Below, in pieces: positions 51,166 to 60,000 of a DNA stretch of 64,000 bases. The notes under the pieces are model-generated. The model searched no databases, had not been told where the DNA came from, and saw only the letters and a list, made by a program, of their open reading frames with translations. Source of the DNA: Haloarcula limicola (GTDB lineage: Archaea; Halobacteriota; Halobacteria; Halobacteriales; Haloarculaceae); the NCBI RefSeq assembly GCF_010119205.1, contig NZ_WRXM01000003.1:1-64000 (forward strand), given 5' to 3'. The first letter of the stretch is position 1. Every line of letters starts with the position of its first letter. Both the position numbers and the translations under genes were made by a program.

Positions 51166-51821
51166 GCGCCGAGACCGACGCGCCGAACGACATGCTCGCG
51201 GCCCACCCCGAGACGGCGTACTTCTGGGGGCGCGTCGCCGGCGACGGCGACTGCGAGGACGGCTGTGTCACCGTGCGGACGACCGACGAGGCGGCGGCCG
51301 ACCGGCTCGCGGCGATCGCGGGAGCCGAGCGGACCGACCGCCGGACGGTCGAGCGGAACTACGCCCACGACACGTCGATAACGCGTCGCGAAGACGAATA
51401 CACCGTCCAAATCCTCGGTCCGCTCGCCGAACGCGCCAGCGGGGCGCTCGGCCTTCCGTTCGACGGCGAGTCCGGGGGGTATCGACTCGACCCGCTGACC
51501 GAGTACGACCGGGAGCTGCTCCGGGGCCTCGTCGAGGCCTGCGGGACGGTGTGTTTCAAATCGGACGACGACGCCGTCGGCCTCTCGTTCGTCCACGAGG
51601 ACGGGTCTCTCCTCTCGACGGTACAGTCGCTGCTCGACGGGATTCCCGTGACCGCGCCGTACGGCGAGCCGTCCGAGGCGTCGTCGGGCCACTGGTTCGG
51701 CGTCGACGACGCGGCGGTCCCGGCCGTGGGCGATTGGCTGTACGAGGGGAGCGAAGAGACGGGGCTGTTCGCGCCCAGTCGGCGGCGCAAGCTCCGGAAG
51801 AGCATCGAGCGGGTCCGATGA
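51162..51821 (+). CDS. LAGLIDADG-fold-like protein of unknown role in the cobalamin operon
   Basis: A 219-residue protein with two repeats of a LAGLIDADG homing-endonuclease pattern: AYFWGRVAGDGDC (19-31) and ELLRGLVEACGTVCF (118-132), each followed by beta strands (VTVRTTDEAAADRLAAI; VGLSFVHEDGSLLSTVQSLL). The C-terminus WLYEGSEETGLFAPSRRRKLRKS matches the end of such endonucleases. The second motif has Cys-Gly in place of the catalytic acidic residue, so cleavage is unlikely. No intein or intron surrounds it; it overlaps ferredoxin and cbiX genes by 4 bp, so it belongs to the operon. A DNA-binding regulator (as WhiA in bacteria) or a cofactor protein are both possible. Confidence 0.7.
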   Translation: MSAETDAPNDMLAAHPETAYFWGRVAGDGDCEDGCVTVRTTDEAAADRLAAIAGAERTDRRTVERNYAHDTSITRREDEYTVQILGPLAERASGALGLPFDGESGGYRLDPLTEYDRELLRGLVEACGTVCFKSDDDAVGLSFVHEDGSLLSTVQSLLDGIPVTAPYGEPSEASSGHWFGVDDAAVPAVGDWLYEGSEETGLFAPSRRRKLRKSIERVR

Positions 51822-53038
51822 GCGAAGCCACCGCCGCTCCCGCGCTCGACGACGAGGCGATCCTACTGGCCGGCCACGGGTCGCGCCGCGAGCGGTCCAA
51901 CGAACAGGTTCGCGAGTTGGCCGCGGAACTCGAAGGCAGACTCGGCGTCCCGGTCGACGCGGCGTTCCTCGAACTCGCCGAACCGGCCATCGACGACGCT
52001 ATCGCCGGACTCGCCGCGACCGTCTCGCGGGTGACGGTCGTCCACCTCTCGCTGTTCGCCGCCAGCCACGTCAAGAACGACGTCCCGCTGGCAGTCGCGC
52101 AGGCCCGTGAGTCCAACCCCGACCTGACGATCCACAACGGCGCGCATCTGGGTATCCACCCGGCGCTCCTGGACCTGCTCGACGACCGGGCGGCCGCCGT
52201 CGAAGCGGAACTGGGCGTCGACCGCGGGACGGACGAGATCTCCGTCGTCGTCTGTGCGCGGGGGTCGTCGGATCCGGACGCCAACGCCGACGTCCACAAG
52301 CTCGCCCGCCTGCTGTACGAGGGCCGCGAGTTCGACCGCTGCGAGGCGTCGTTCATCGGCGTCACCGAGCCGCGGCTCTCGGAGACGCTTCACGACGTCG
52401 CCAAGACGCGCCCCGACGCCGTCGTCGTCCTGCCGTACATGCTCGGCGACGGCGTGTTGACCGGGCGAATCAAGGAGGGCGCGCGAGAGTTCGACGGGGA
52501 GTACCCCTACGTCGACGCCGCGCCGGGCGACCCGCTCGGCACCGACTCGCGACTGCTGGACGTGCTCGGCGACCGCTGGCAGGAGGCCCGGACGGGCAGC
52601 GTCGAGATGTCCTGTGACACCTGTAAGTACAAGGTGGAACTCGACGGCTACGAGGATGATCAGGGCGGCGCGCGGGCGATGCTCCGGGCGCTGACCCACC
52701 AGGCCGAACACGCGGACCGCGAGGACGTGGCCGACGACCCGCACGTCCACGACGCCCCCGAGAAGCACGTCGCCGTCTGTACGAACCAGACCTGCGCCGC
52801 CGACGGCGCGCCCGCGGTCCTCGAACGACTGCGGCAGGCCGCCCGCGACAGCGACCGGTGCGACGCCCGAATCACGCGGTCGTCCTGTCTGGGCCGCTGC
52901 GGCGAGGGACCGATGGCCGCCGTCTACCCCGACGGCGTCTGGTACGGCGACCTCGACGAGGCGGACGCCGAGACCGTCGTCTCGTCGCACCTCGACCGCG
53001 ACCGCATCGTGAGCGAACTGGTCGACCAGACGCTGTGA
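51818..53038 (+). CDS. cbiX: Sirohydrochlorin cobaltochelatase CbiX with C-terminal 2Fe-2S domain
   Basis: Inserts Co2+ into sirohydrochlorin, the entry to the early-cobalt route. The 406-residue protein has two CbiX halves: ILLAGHGSRRERSNEQVREL with metal-binding H20, and HLSLFAASHVKNDVP with H84; then VVVCARGSSDPDANADVHKLARLL and VVVLPYMLGDGVLTGRIKEGA. After about residue 262 come SCDTCKYK (C266, C269) and a thioredoxin-like 2Fe-2S domain with C321, C326, C357 and C361 (CTNQTC ... SSCLGRCGEGP). Iron-sulphur-containing CbiX proteins are known; here it is a full second domain. The start overlaps the LAGLIDADG-like gene by 4 bp. Confidence 0.93.
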   Translation: MSEATAAPALDDEAILLAGHGSRRERSNEQVRELAAELEGRLGVPVDAAFLELAEPAIDDAIAGLAATVSRVTVVHLSLFAASHVKNDVPLAVAQARESNPDLTIHNGAHLGIHPALLDLLDDRAAAVEAELGVDRGTDEISVVVCARGSSDPDANADVHKLARLLYEGREFDRCEASFIGVTEPRLSETLHDVAKTRPDAVVVLPYMLGDGVLTGRIKEGAREFDGEYPYVDAAPGDPLGTDSRLLDVLGDRWQEARTGSVEMSCDTCKYKVELDGYEDDQGGARAMLRALTHQAEHADREDVADDPHVHDAPEKHVAVCTNQTCAADGAPAVLERLRQAARDSDRCDARITRSSCLGRCGEGPMAAVYPDGVWYGDLDEADAETVVSSHLDRDRIVSELVDQTL

Positions 53039-53065
53039 GCCGTTCCAACCACCCTGACACGACAC

Positions 53066-53437
53066 ATGAGCTGTTACGAGATCGAGGCCCTCAGACTGGG
53101 CCTCATGAACGTCCTCGGTACCGAAGACGAACACGCGCGCCGGCACGCGGAACGAGAGCTGGAAGGCCACGAGAGCGGCCCTATCGAGGCGCTGGCGAAC
53201 GCGGAGACGCTCGCGGCCGTCGAGCGCCACCTCGACGCCGCGCTCGTGGACCTAGAGGAGGAGATCGCGCGGACGGACGCGGACGCCGACGAGTACGACT
53301 ACATGCGCGGGCGACTCGTCGCCGTTCGGGACGCCGAGCGGGCGGTGAGCCGGATCACGACGCAGGGCGAGGACGTCCTCTCGGGCCTCGGCGAGGCCCA
53401 CGACGTGCTCCACGAGGCGTTTCCCGTCGATGAGTAG
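53066..53437 (+). CDS. DUF3209-family protein
   Basis: A 123-residue, helix-rich, acidic protein: MSCYEIEALRLGLMNVLGTEDEHARRHAERELEGHESGP at the start and a C-terminal SRITTQGEDVLSGLGEAHDVLHEAF. It matches what I recall of DUF3209, found mostly in haloarchaeal cobalamin clusters, with a conserved early Cys and several His (H25, H29, H37, H99-type positions) that could bind metal. It lies 27 bp after cbiX on the same strand. Function unknown; a cobalt-handling or assembly role would fit. Confidence 0.82.
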   Translation: MSCYEIEALRLGLMNVLGTEDEHARRHAERELEGHESGPIEALANAETLAAVERHLDAALVDLEEEIARTDADADEYDYMRGRLVAVRDAERAVSRITTQGEDVLSGLGEAHDVLHEAFPVDE

Positions 53438-53507
53438 CGGGGTCCCGACTGCGTCGCTGGGCGAGGCCCCGTCAGTCCGGTCACCGGCGACGGCCCTCGA
53501 AAGTTTT

Positions 53508-53521
53508 ACAACCAATCTTGT
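53508..53521. promoter_or_regulatory. Cobalamin-region operator ACAA-N6-TTGT, copy 2 (cbtB promoter)
   Basis: ACAACCAATCTTGT ends 21 nt before the cbtB ATG and runs into ttcttttgc, a possible TATA element. It matches copy 1 at 12 of 14 positions, and the preceding ttt/aat A/T bases are also shared. Confidence 0.7.
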
Positions 53522-53542
53522 TCTTTTGCAAGTGTAGTTACA

Positions 53543-53731
53543 ATGGCTGCCGCACCCACCACCGTTCACGGTCGTATCGAGAGCGCGCGCACGGAACTCA
53601 CGCCGACACAGCTGGCCGCCGGCCTGCTGTTCGTCGCCGCGCTGGGCGTCACGTTCCTGTTCGCGCAGGACCCGCTCGTCCACGATTCGATGCACAACTT
53701 CCGCCACGCGGCGGGCATCGCCTGTCACTGA
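53543..53731 (+). CDS. cbtB: Cobalt transporter small subunit CbtB
   Basis: A 62-residue membrane protein with one helix (about 23-41, AAGLLFVAALGVTFLFA) and a C-terminal His-rich extracytoplasmic tail VHDSMHNFRHAAGIACH (H47, H51, H55, H62), the CbtB signature for Co2+ capture. The cbtA gene follows after 1 bp. The promoter carries the ACAA-N6-TTGT motif shared with biosynthesis genes, so uptake and synthesis appear co-regulated. Confidence 0.92.
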   Translation: MAAAPTTVHGRIESARTELTPTQLAAGLLFVAALGVTFLFAQDPLVHDSMHNFRHAAGIACH

Positions 53732-53732
53732 G

Positions 53733-54536
53733 ATGCTCGCCGAGTACCTGACGCGGGGGGTGAAAGCGGGCGTCGTCGCCGGACTGGTCTTCGGGCTGTT
53801 CGTGGCGGTCGCCGCGAACCCGCTCGTCGCCCACGCCGACGCGGTGAACCACGCCGCGGGCGAACCGGACCACGGCGTCGACGCCGAGCATCACCCCGAC
53901 GCGCACGGCCACGGGGCAGACGGTAGCGAGGGAGGCGGTCACCACGAGACGGCCGTCTCGGCGGCGGTCGCCGGAGTCGTGAGCGTCCTCGCCGGCGTGG
54001 CGTGGGCCGTCGCGCTCGGCGGCGTCTTCTTCGGTCTCGCCTTCTACTTCCTCGAACCCGCGATCCCCGGTACCGGCGCGACCAAGAGCTATCTGCTCGG
54101 GGCCGCCGGGTTCGTCACCGTCTCCGGCGCGCCGTGGCTGGTGTTACCCCCGGCGTCGCCGGGCGCAGAGCAGTCGCTGGCGGTCGCGACTCGCCTCCCG
54201 CTCTACGCCGGCATGATGGTCGCCGGTGCGGTCGCCTGCCTGCTCGCGGGCTACGCGTACAACCGACTCGCCGAGTCGAACGGACGCATACTCGCGACGC
54301 TCGGCGCGTCGCTCTCCCTGTGCCTGCTCGCGGTACCGGCCGCACTCGCACCGGCGAACGCGGTACAGGGGGCGCTCTCGCCGGCGCTACGGAACGGACT
54401 GGTCGGGCTGTTCGCCTTCGGACAGGTCGTGCTGTGGCTGATCCTCTCGGTCGCACACGCGCAGCTGCGGTCGGGCGAGCCGTCGGGGTCGGACCGCTCG
54501 ACGACGGACTCTCGGCCGGTCGTCACGGCGGACTGA
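53733..54536 (+). CDS. cbtA: Cobalt transporter subunit CbtA
   Basis: A 267-residue polytopic membrane protein with about six hydrophobic helices (AGVVAGLVFGLFVAVAA; VAGVVSVLAGVAWAVALGGVFFG; SYLLGAAGFVTVSGAPWLVLPP; and others). Between the first two lies a His-rich loop, residues 34-71 (H34, H40, H47, H53, H54, H58, H60, H70, H71), suited to metal binding. CbtA with CbtB forms a predicted cobalt importer usually found under B12 control in bacteria. Stop and next start overlap (TGATG). Confidence 0.9.
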   Translation: MLAEYLTRGVKAGVVAGLVFGLFVAVAANPLVAHADAVNHAAGEPDHGVDAEHHPDAHGHGADGSEGGGHHETAVSAAVAGVVSVLAGVAWAVALGGVFFGLAFYFLEPAIPGTGATKSYLLGAAGFVTVSGAPWLVLPPASPGAEQSLAVATRLPLYAGMMVAGAVACLLAGYAYNRLAESNGRILATLGASLSLCLLAVPAALAPANAVQGALSPALRNGLVGLFAFGQVVLWLILSVAHAQLRSGEPSGSDRSTTDSRPVVTAD

Positions 54537-54886
54537 TGCGCGACCGCACGAAAGCGGTCCGCGAACGGGGGTTCACCGACCACGTGCTGGTCTGTACGAA
54601 CGGCCGGGACTCCGAGTACGCGGCCTGCGCCGACGCTCACGGTCCGGCGGTCTACGACGCGGTACGCGAGTGGCTCCGCGACCGCGACGTCTTCTGGTCT
54701 CACGTCCACGTCGCGGAGACGAGCTGCCTCGGGCTCTGCAGCGCCGACGGCACCGCCGTCGCCGTCCACCCGCGCAACCGCTGGTACTCCGATGTCCGTC
54801 CCGGCGAAGTTCCCGAGCTGCTCCGCGCCGAGTTCGGCGAGGACGCGTCCCGACTCGGCGTCGAGACCGCGAACAATCGGGAGTGA
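54536..54886 (+). CDS. Thioredoxin-like 2Fe-2S ferredoxin
   Basis: A 116-residue protein with the same 2Fe-2S fold as the C-terminal domain of CbiX: HVLVCTNGRDSEYAAC at the N-terminus and VAETSCLGLCSADGTAVAVHPRNRWYSDV later, giving the C-x9-10-C ... C-x3-C pattern. It is coupled to cbtA by overlapping stop and start codons and ends 75 bp from the convergent chlID. Likely an electron carrier for cobalt reduction or corrin-ring steps; related proteins are fused to or encoded beside cobaltochelatases. Confidence 0.88.
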   Translation: MRDRTKAVRERGFTDHVLVCTNGRDSEYAACADAHGPAVYDAVREWLRDRDVFWSHVHVAETSCLGLCSADGTAVAVHPRNRWYSDVRPGEVPELLRAEFGEDASRLGVETANNRE

Positions 54887-54961
54887 CAGCGCGATAGCGC
54901 TCGATTGATCGCCTCTATCCCCGCTTTCGGACTTCCAACTGTCCGACACCGCGTCGACGAG

Positions 54962-57052
54962 TCACCGCTCGGCGACCGCGTCGATCCGCTCGGCGGTCAG
55001 CGCCGAGAGCGGGACGACGGCGGCGTCGGTGGCCGAGGCGACGGCGTCGGTCAGCCCCGCCCGCGTCTCCGCCCCGGCGTCGACGACGACCGTCCGGTCG
55101 GCGACCGCTCCGAGTCGGTCGGCCGCGTCCCGAGTCGCCGCCGTCGGACTCCCCTCGGCGGTGTTGGACTTGCCGTCCGTGACGACGACGGCGACGGCCG
55201 CCTCGGGGTCCGCTCGGGTCAGCACCTCGGCGGCGGTCGAGAGGCCGGCCGGGAGCGGCGTCCGGTCGCCGGTGGGCAGGTCCTTCAGGTGGCGAGCGGC
55301 CAGCGAGACGCTGTCGGTCGGCGGGAGGACCACGTCGGCGTCCTCGCCGGCGAAGGTGACGACGGCCACCTCGTCGCGGGCCTGATAGGCGTCTCTCAGC
55401 AGTTCGAGGACGCAGCCCTTCGCGGCCCGCATCGCCGGCCGCATCGACGCGCTGGCGTCGACGGCGAAGACGACCAGCGTGCCGGCGTCGCCCTTTCGAA
55501 CCGACCGGCGGAGGTCGCGGGAACTGACTCGTCCGCTCCCGCGCCGTGCCGCCGCGCGGACCGAGGCGGCGGCGTCGACGGTGTCGCTCTCTCCGGCGCG
55601 TTCGGTTCGGACGGTCGCACCCCGGTCGGTCCCCGCGGCGGTCGCCCGCCCGCTCGCGGCGCTCCCGTCGGCGTCGACCGTCGGCGACTCGATATCGGGT
55701 CGGGCGCTGTCACCGACTGCGGCGCGGGACTGACCGGGGAGTAACGGCGCCGCGTCTTCCCGGTCTGTGTCGTCGTCCTCGCCCGGGCGCTCGCTCTCAC
55801 CGTTACTCGCCTCGGCCAGCCGTGGCTCACCGGCGTCGGCGGTATCGTCGTCCTCGTCCGCGGAACCCGTCGAATCCGACTCTCCAGTGCCCGTCAGCTC
55901 GCCGTCGGAGGCCCCGTCGTCGCCCGAACCGCTCTCGTTCTCGCCCTCTTCGGCTTCGCCGTCGCTCTCCTCGGTTTCATCGCCGCTCCCCCCGGACTCG
56001 GCGTCCGACTGCTCGTCGTCCGAGGCCTCGTCCTCGAAGTGGTCGTCGAGGACGTCCTCGACGGCGGGCGCGCTCTCGAAGGGGTCGGACCGCAGCCGGT
56101 GCGGGAGCGCGAAGCTCGCCGCCCGCTCCACGTCCGTCTCCAGCACCGCCGTCCGCCCGTCGAGCGCGGCGAACGTCCGAGCGGCGCGGGCGGTGGCGAT
56201 GTCGGCGCGGTGCCCGTCCACGCCGGCGTCCCGGCAGAGCTCGGCGATCGACTCGCGGAACTCGCGGGCCAGTTCGACGTCGTCGAGTAGCTCGCGGGCG
56301 GTGTGCAGCCGGTCGGCCGGTGACTGTGTCCGTTCGTCGTCCTCGCCGTCCGTGTCGTCGACCTGCCCATCGAGCGCTCGATCGATGATGCTCACACGCT
56401 CTTCGATCGGCTCGCAGGCCGTCACCTCGGTCTGGAGCGCGAACCGGTCCCTGAGCTGCGGGCGGAGGTCGCCCTCCTCGGGATTCATCGTCCCGACGAG
56501 CGTGAACTCGGCGGGGTGCGTGACGGTCACGCCGTCGCGCTCGACCCGATTGTAGCCGCTCGCGGCGGCGTCGAGCAACACGTCGACGAGGTGGTCGTCC
56601 AGCAGGTTCACCTCGTCCACGTAGAGGATCCCCCGGTTAGCCCGCGCGAGCAGGCCCGGGTCGAACTCGGCGTCGCCGGCCAGCGCGTCGGCGACCGAGA
56701 GCGTGCCGACGACGCGGTCCCGCGTGGCTCCGAGCGGCAGCGTCACCAGCGGCGTGGACCGTTCCTCGACGGGCGGGTCATCGCGCTCACGACAGTCGGA
56801 ACACTGGTTATCGGGGTCGTCGGGGGGACACCCGTACGGACAGTCCGCGACCGCTCGCTGCGCGGGCAACAGCCCCGCGAGCGCTCGCACCGCCGTCGAC
56901 TTCGCCGTGCCCTTCTCGCCGCGAATCAGCAGTCCGTCGAGACCGTCGTCGGCCGCGACGGCCAGCAACCCCTCTTTGAGGTCGCGCTGCCCCACGACCG
57001 CCTCGAAGGCCGGTGCCTGCGAAGCTTTTTTGTCCGCACCGAATACAACCAT
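54962..57052 (-). CDS. chlID: ChlI/ChlD-type AAA+ and VWA protein (cobaltochelatase CobS/T-like partner of CobN)
   Basis: A 696-residue fusion that replaces CobS and CobT. The AAA+ part (about 10-330) has Walker A LLIRGEKGTAKSTAVRAL, a Cys cluster DCPYGCPPDDPDNQCSDC, Walker B GILYVDEVNLLDDHLVDVLL and sensor TMNPEEGDLRPQL. A very acidic Glu/Asp/Ser/Gly linker (about 340-470) follows, then a VWA domain with the MIDAS motif VFAVDASASMRPAMRAAK, VTFAGEDADVVLP and VVVTDGKSNT. ATP hydrolysis drives CobN to insert cobalt. ATG 57052 is preferred (TATA-like ttattaaaac about 27 nt upstream); a GTG at 57067 is an alternative. It is divergent from cobN. Confidence 0.92.
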   Translation of the reverse strand: MVVFGADKKASQAPAFEAVVGQRDLKEGLLAVAADDGLDGLLIRGEKGTAKSTAVRALAGLLPAQRAVADCPYGCPPDDPDNQCSDCRERDDPPVEERSTPLVTLPLGATRDRVVGTLSVADALAGDAEFDPGLLARANRGILYVDEVNLLDDHLVDVLLDAAASGYNRVERDGVTVTHPAEFTLVGTMNPEEGDLRPQLRDRFALQTEVTACEPIEERVSIIDRALDGQVDDTDGEDDERTQSPADRLHTARELLDDVELAREFRESIAELCRDAGVDGHRADIATARAARTFAALDGRTAVLETDVERAASFALPHRLRSDPFESAPAVEDVLDDHFEDEASDDEQSDAESGGSGDETEESDGEAEEGENESGSGDDGASDGELTGTGESDSTGSADEDDDTADAGEPRLAEASNGESERPGEDDDTDREDAAPLLPGQSRAAVGDSARPDIESPTVDADGSAASGRATAAGTDRGATVRTERAGESDTVDAAASVRAAARRGSGRVSSRDLRRSVRKGDAGTLVVFAVDASASMRPAMRAAKGCVLELLRDAYQARDEVAVVTFAGEDADVVLPPTDSVSLAARHLKDLPTGDRTPLPAGLSTAAEVLTRADPEAAVAVVVTDGKSNTAEGSPTAATRDAADRLGAVADRTVVVDAGAETRAGLTDAVASATDAAVVPLSALTAERIDAVAER

Positions 57053-57058
57053 ACTTGT
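57045..57058. promoter_or_regulatory. Cobalamin-region operator ACAA-N6-TTGT, copy 3 (chlID-cobN divergent promoter)
   Basis: ACAACCATACTTGT ends 29 nt before the cobN ATG, exactly the spacing seen at cbiT, and on the other strand it covers the chlID start codon at 57052. One protein bound here could control both chelatase genes. Confidence 0.7.
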
Positions 57059-57087
57059 GTTAGACACAGCGAGGTTTTAATAACGTT

Positions 57088-60000
57088 ATGTCACAGCTCG
57101 GACTCTACACCGCGACGGAGAACGAACTCGGGGCCGTCCAGCGGGCCGCACAACAGGTCGAAACCGACCTCGTCGTCCGCTCGGAGAGCGACCTTGACGA
57201 CGAGACGAAAGTCGAGGCGTTCGTCGACGAACTGACCGACGCGACGGCCGTCGTCCTCTGGCTTCACGGGGCCGAGGACAGCATGCCCGGCTACGATCGG
57301 GCGGTCGAGCGGTTGCGCGACGCGGGCGTTCCGCTCGTGGTCAAGGCCACCGGCGACGCCTTCGCGTACGAGGACACGTCCGTCCCGGACGACCACCGCG
57401 AGACGGTGTACGACTACCTGGACCGGGGCGGCGCGAGCAACGTCGCCAACTGCCTGCGCTACCTGCTCGCTCAATACGGCGAGTCGGACCCGGGCTACGA
57501 CGACCCGGTGGCGCTCCCGACGGAGGGGGTCTACCACCCGGACCACCCGGGCGCGAGCTACGGGGAACTGCGGGCGACGTTCGACCCGGCGAAACCGACC
57601 GTCGCCGTGTGGTTCTACGAGTCCCACTGGACCCACGAGAACACCCGCTACGTTGACGCGCAGGTCCAGGCCATTGAGGAGCAGGGAGCGAACGCGCTCC
57701 CGATATTCTGCGAACCAGCGACCGACGCGGAGGGGCAGTGGAACGCCGAGCGAGTCACGGAGGAGTGGCTCCTCGATTCGAACGGCGATCCGCTGGTCGA
57801 CGTCGTCTGCTCGTCGTTCATGTTCTCGCTGTCGATGGACGAGCGGGGCCGCAGCGCCGACGGCGAGGGCGAGAGCGCCGAGGACGTGTTCCTCGACAGA
57901 CTGGGCGTCCCGGTCCTCCAGACCGTGACGACGATGCGCTCGCGGTCCCGCTACAACAGCAGCGACACCGGCGTGATGGGCTTCGAACTCGCGCTCTCGG
58001 TGGCGCTGCCCGAGTTCGACGGCAACGTCGTCACCCACCCGATCTCCGGCAAGGAACGCACCGAGGACGACGCCGACATCGGGAGCGCGCCGAAGCAGCA
58101 CTTCCCTATCGAGGACCGGATCGACCACGTCGCCAGGCTGGCCGTCAACTGGGCCGAACTGCGCCACGCGCCGAACGACGAGAAGCGCGTCGCCGTCGTC
58201 CTCCACAACTACCCGCCGAGTGACGACGGCATCGGGACGGCCTTCGGACTTGACTCCCCGGAGAGCGCCGTCAACCTGCTCGACGAACTGGCCGCGAGAG
58301 GGTACGATCTCGGGGACTCGATGCCCGACAGCGGTCAGTCCCTCGTCGAGCGCCTGACCGCTCAACTGACACTCGACGACCGCTGGGTCGCCCCCGAAGA
58401 CGTGCGAGAGTCGAGCGTCGACACCGTCTCCCCGGCCCAGTACGGCGAGTGGTTCGGAGCGCTGGACGCGGACTTCCGCGCGAACGTCGTCGAGGAGTGG
58501 GGCGACCCGCCCGACCGCCCGTTTGCCATCCCCGGCGTCGAGTTCGGCAACGTCTTCGTCACCGTCCAGCCCCCGCGCGGGTTCGGGATGGACCCCTCGA
58601 AGGTGTACCACGACTCGGACCTCCAGCCACCTCACGACTACGTCGCGTTCTACCGCTGGCTTCGCAACGAGTACGCCGCCGACGCCGTCGTCCACCTGGG
58701 CACGCACGGCAGTCTGGAGTGGCTCCCCGGCAAGACCGTCGGGCTGGACGGCGAGAGCGCGCCGGACCAGCTGATCGACGATATTCCGAACGTCTACCCC
58801 TACATCGTCAACAACCCCGGCGAGGGGACGCAGGCCAAGCGCCGGTCGTACGCCGCCGTCGTCGACTACCTGACGCCGGTGATGGCCAACGCCGGGACGT
58901 ACGACGAACTGGCCGAACTGGAGGAACTGGCCACCCGCTACCGCGAGGCCGGTATGGAGGACGCCCGGACCGACGACGGCGAGCACCTCGCCGAGCGGAT
59001 CAGGGAGGCGGTGGACGAACTGGACCTGGCCGTGGAACTCGGAATCGCGGGCGACATCTCGGAGAAGGCCGACGTGCGGGGGCCCGACGAAGCCGGAACG
59101 ACGCTCGCGGAGGGCGACGTCTCGGGCGACGAAGTAGCCATCGACGAGTTGGTCGAACGCGTCCACGAGTACCTCACCGACGTGAAGACGACCCAGATTC
59201 GAAAGGGGCTGCACACGATGGGCGAACCGCCCGAGGACGACCGCCTGGTCGACTACCTCGTCGCGCTCACCCGGCTGGAGAATCCCGGTGCGCCCTCGCT
59301 GCGCGAGAGCGTCGCCGGCGTCCTCGGGGTCGATTACGACAAGCTCCGGAACGCCCCCGGCGAGTACGACGACGCGCTCGGGATGACCTACGCCGAGGCC
59401 GCCGACCGCGTCCACGAGACGAGCCTCGACCTCGTGGCGACGCTCGCCGATCGCGGCTTCGACGTGCCCGAGAGCGAACTCGCCGACGGCGACTCGGAGG
59501 TGAACATGAACCTCCTCGTCGTCGACCTCGACCCGCTCGGCGACGCCCGGGCGGAGTCGGGCGCACACGACCGGTTGCGCGAGGCGCTGACCTACATCTG
59601 CGAGGAGGCCGCACCGCGGGTAGCCGGCGCGGTTGACGAGATCCCGCGCACCGCCGACGCCCTCGCCGGGGAGTACGTCCCGCCCGGCGGCTCCGGCGCG
59701 CCGACGCGCGGCGGCGTCGATCTCCTGCCGACGGCCCGGAACTTCTACACGCTCGACCCGCGGAAAGTGCCCGCGAAGACGGCGTGGGACGTGGGAAGCG
59801 AGGTCGCCGAGGGGGTCCTCGACCGGCACAGTAGCGCGGCGCGAAGCGCCGCGGACCAGTCGAGCGGAGCGTCCGGCGAACCGCGAGACGAGAGCGAGGA
59901 AGGGGAGTACCCCGAGGAGGTCGGCGTCGTCGTCTGGGGGACGCCGACGGTCCGCACGCGCGGCGAGACCATCGCGCAGGTACTGGCGCTGCTGGGCGTC

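Noticed and set aside
51162-51821. Intein or active homing endonuclease
   Set aside because: No splice-junction residues, no split host gene and the second motif lacks the catalytic acid; the gene has its own start overlapping the ferredoxin gene.
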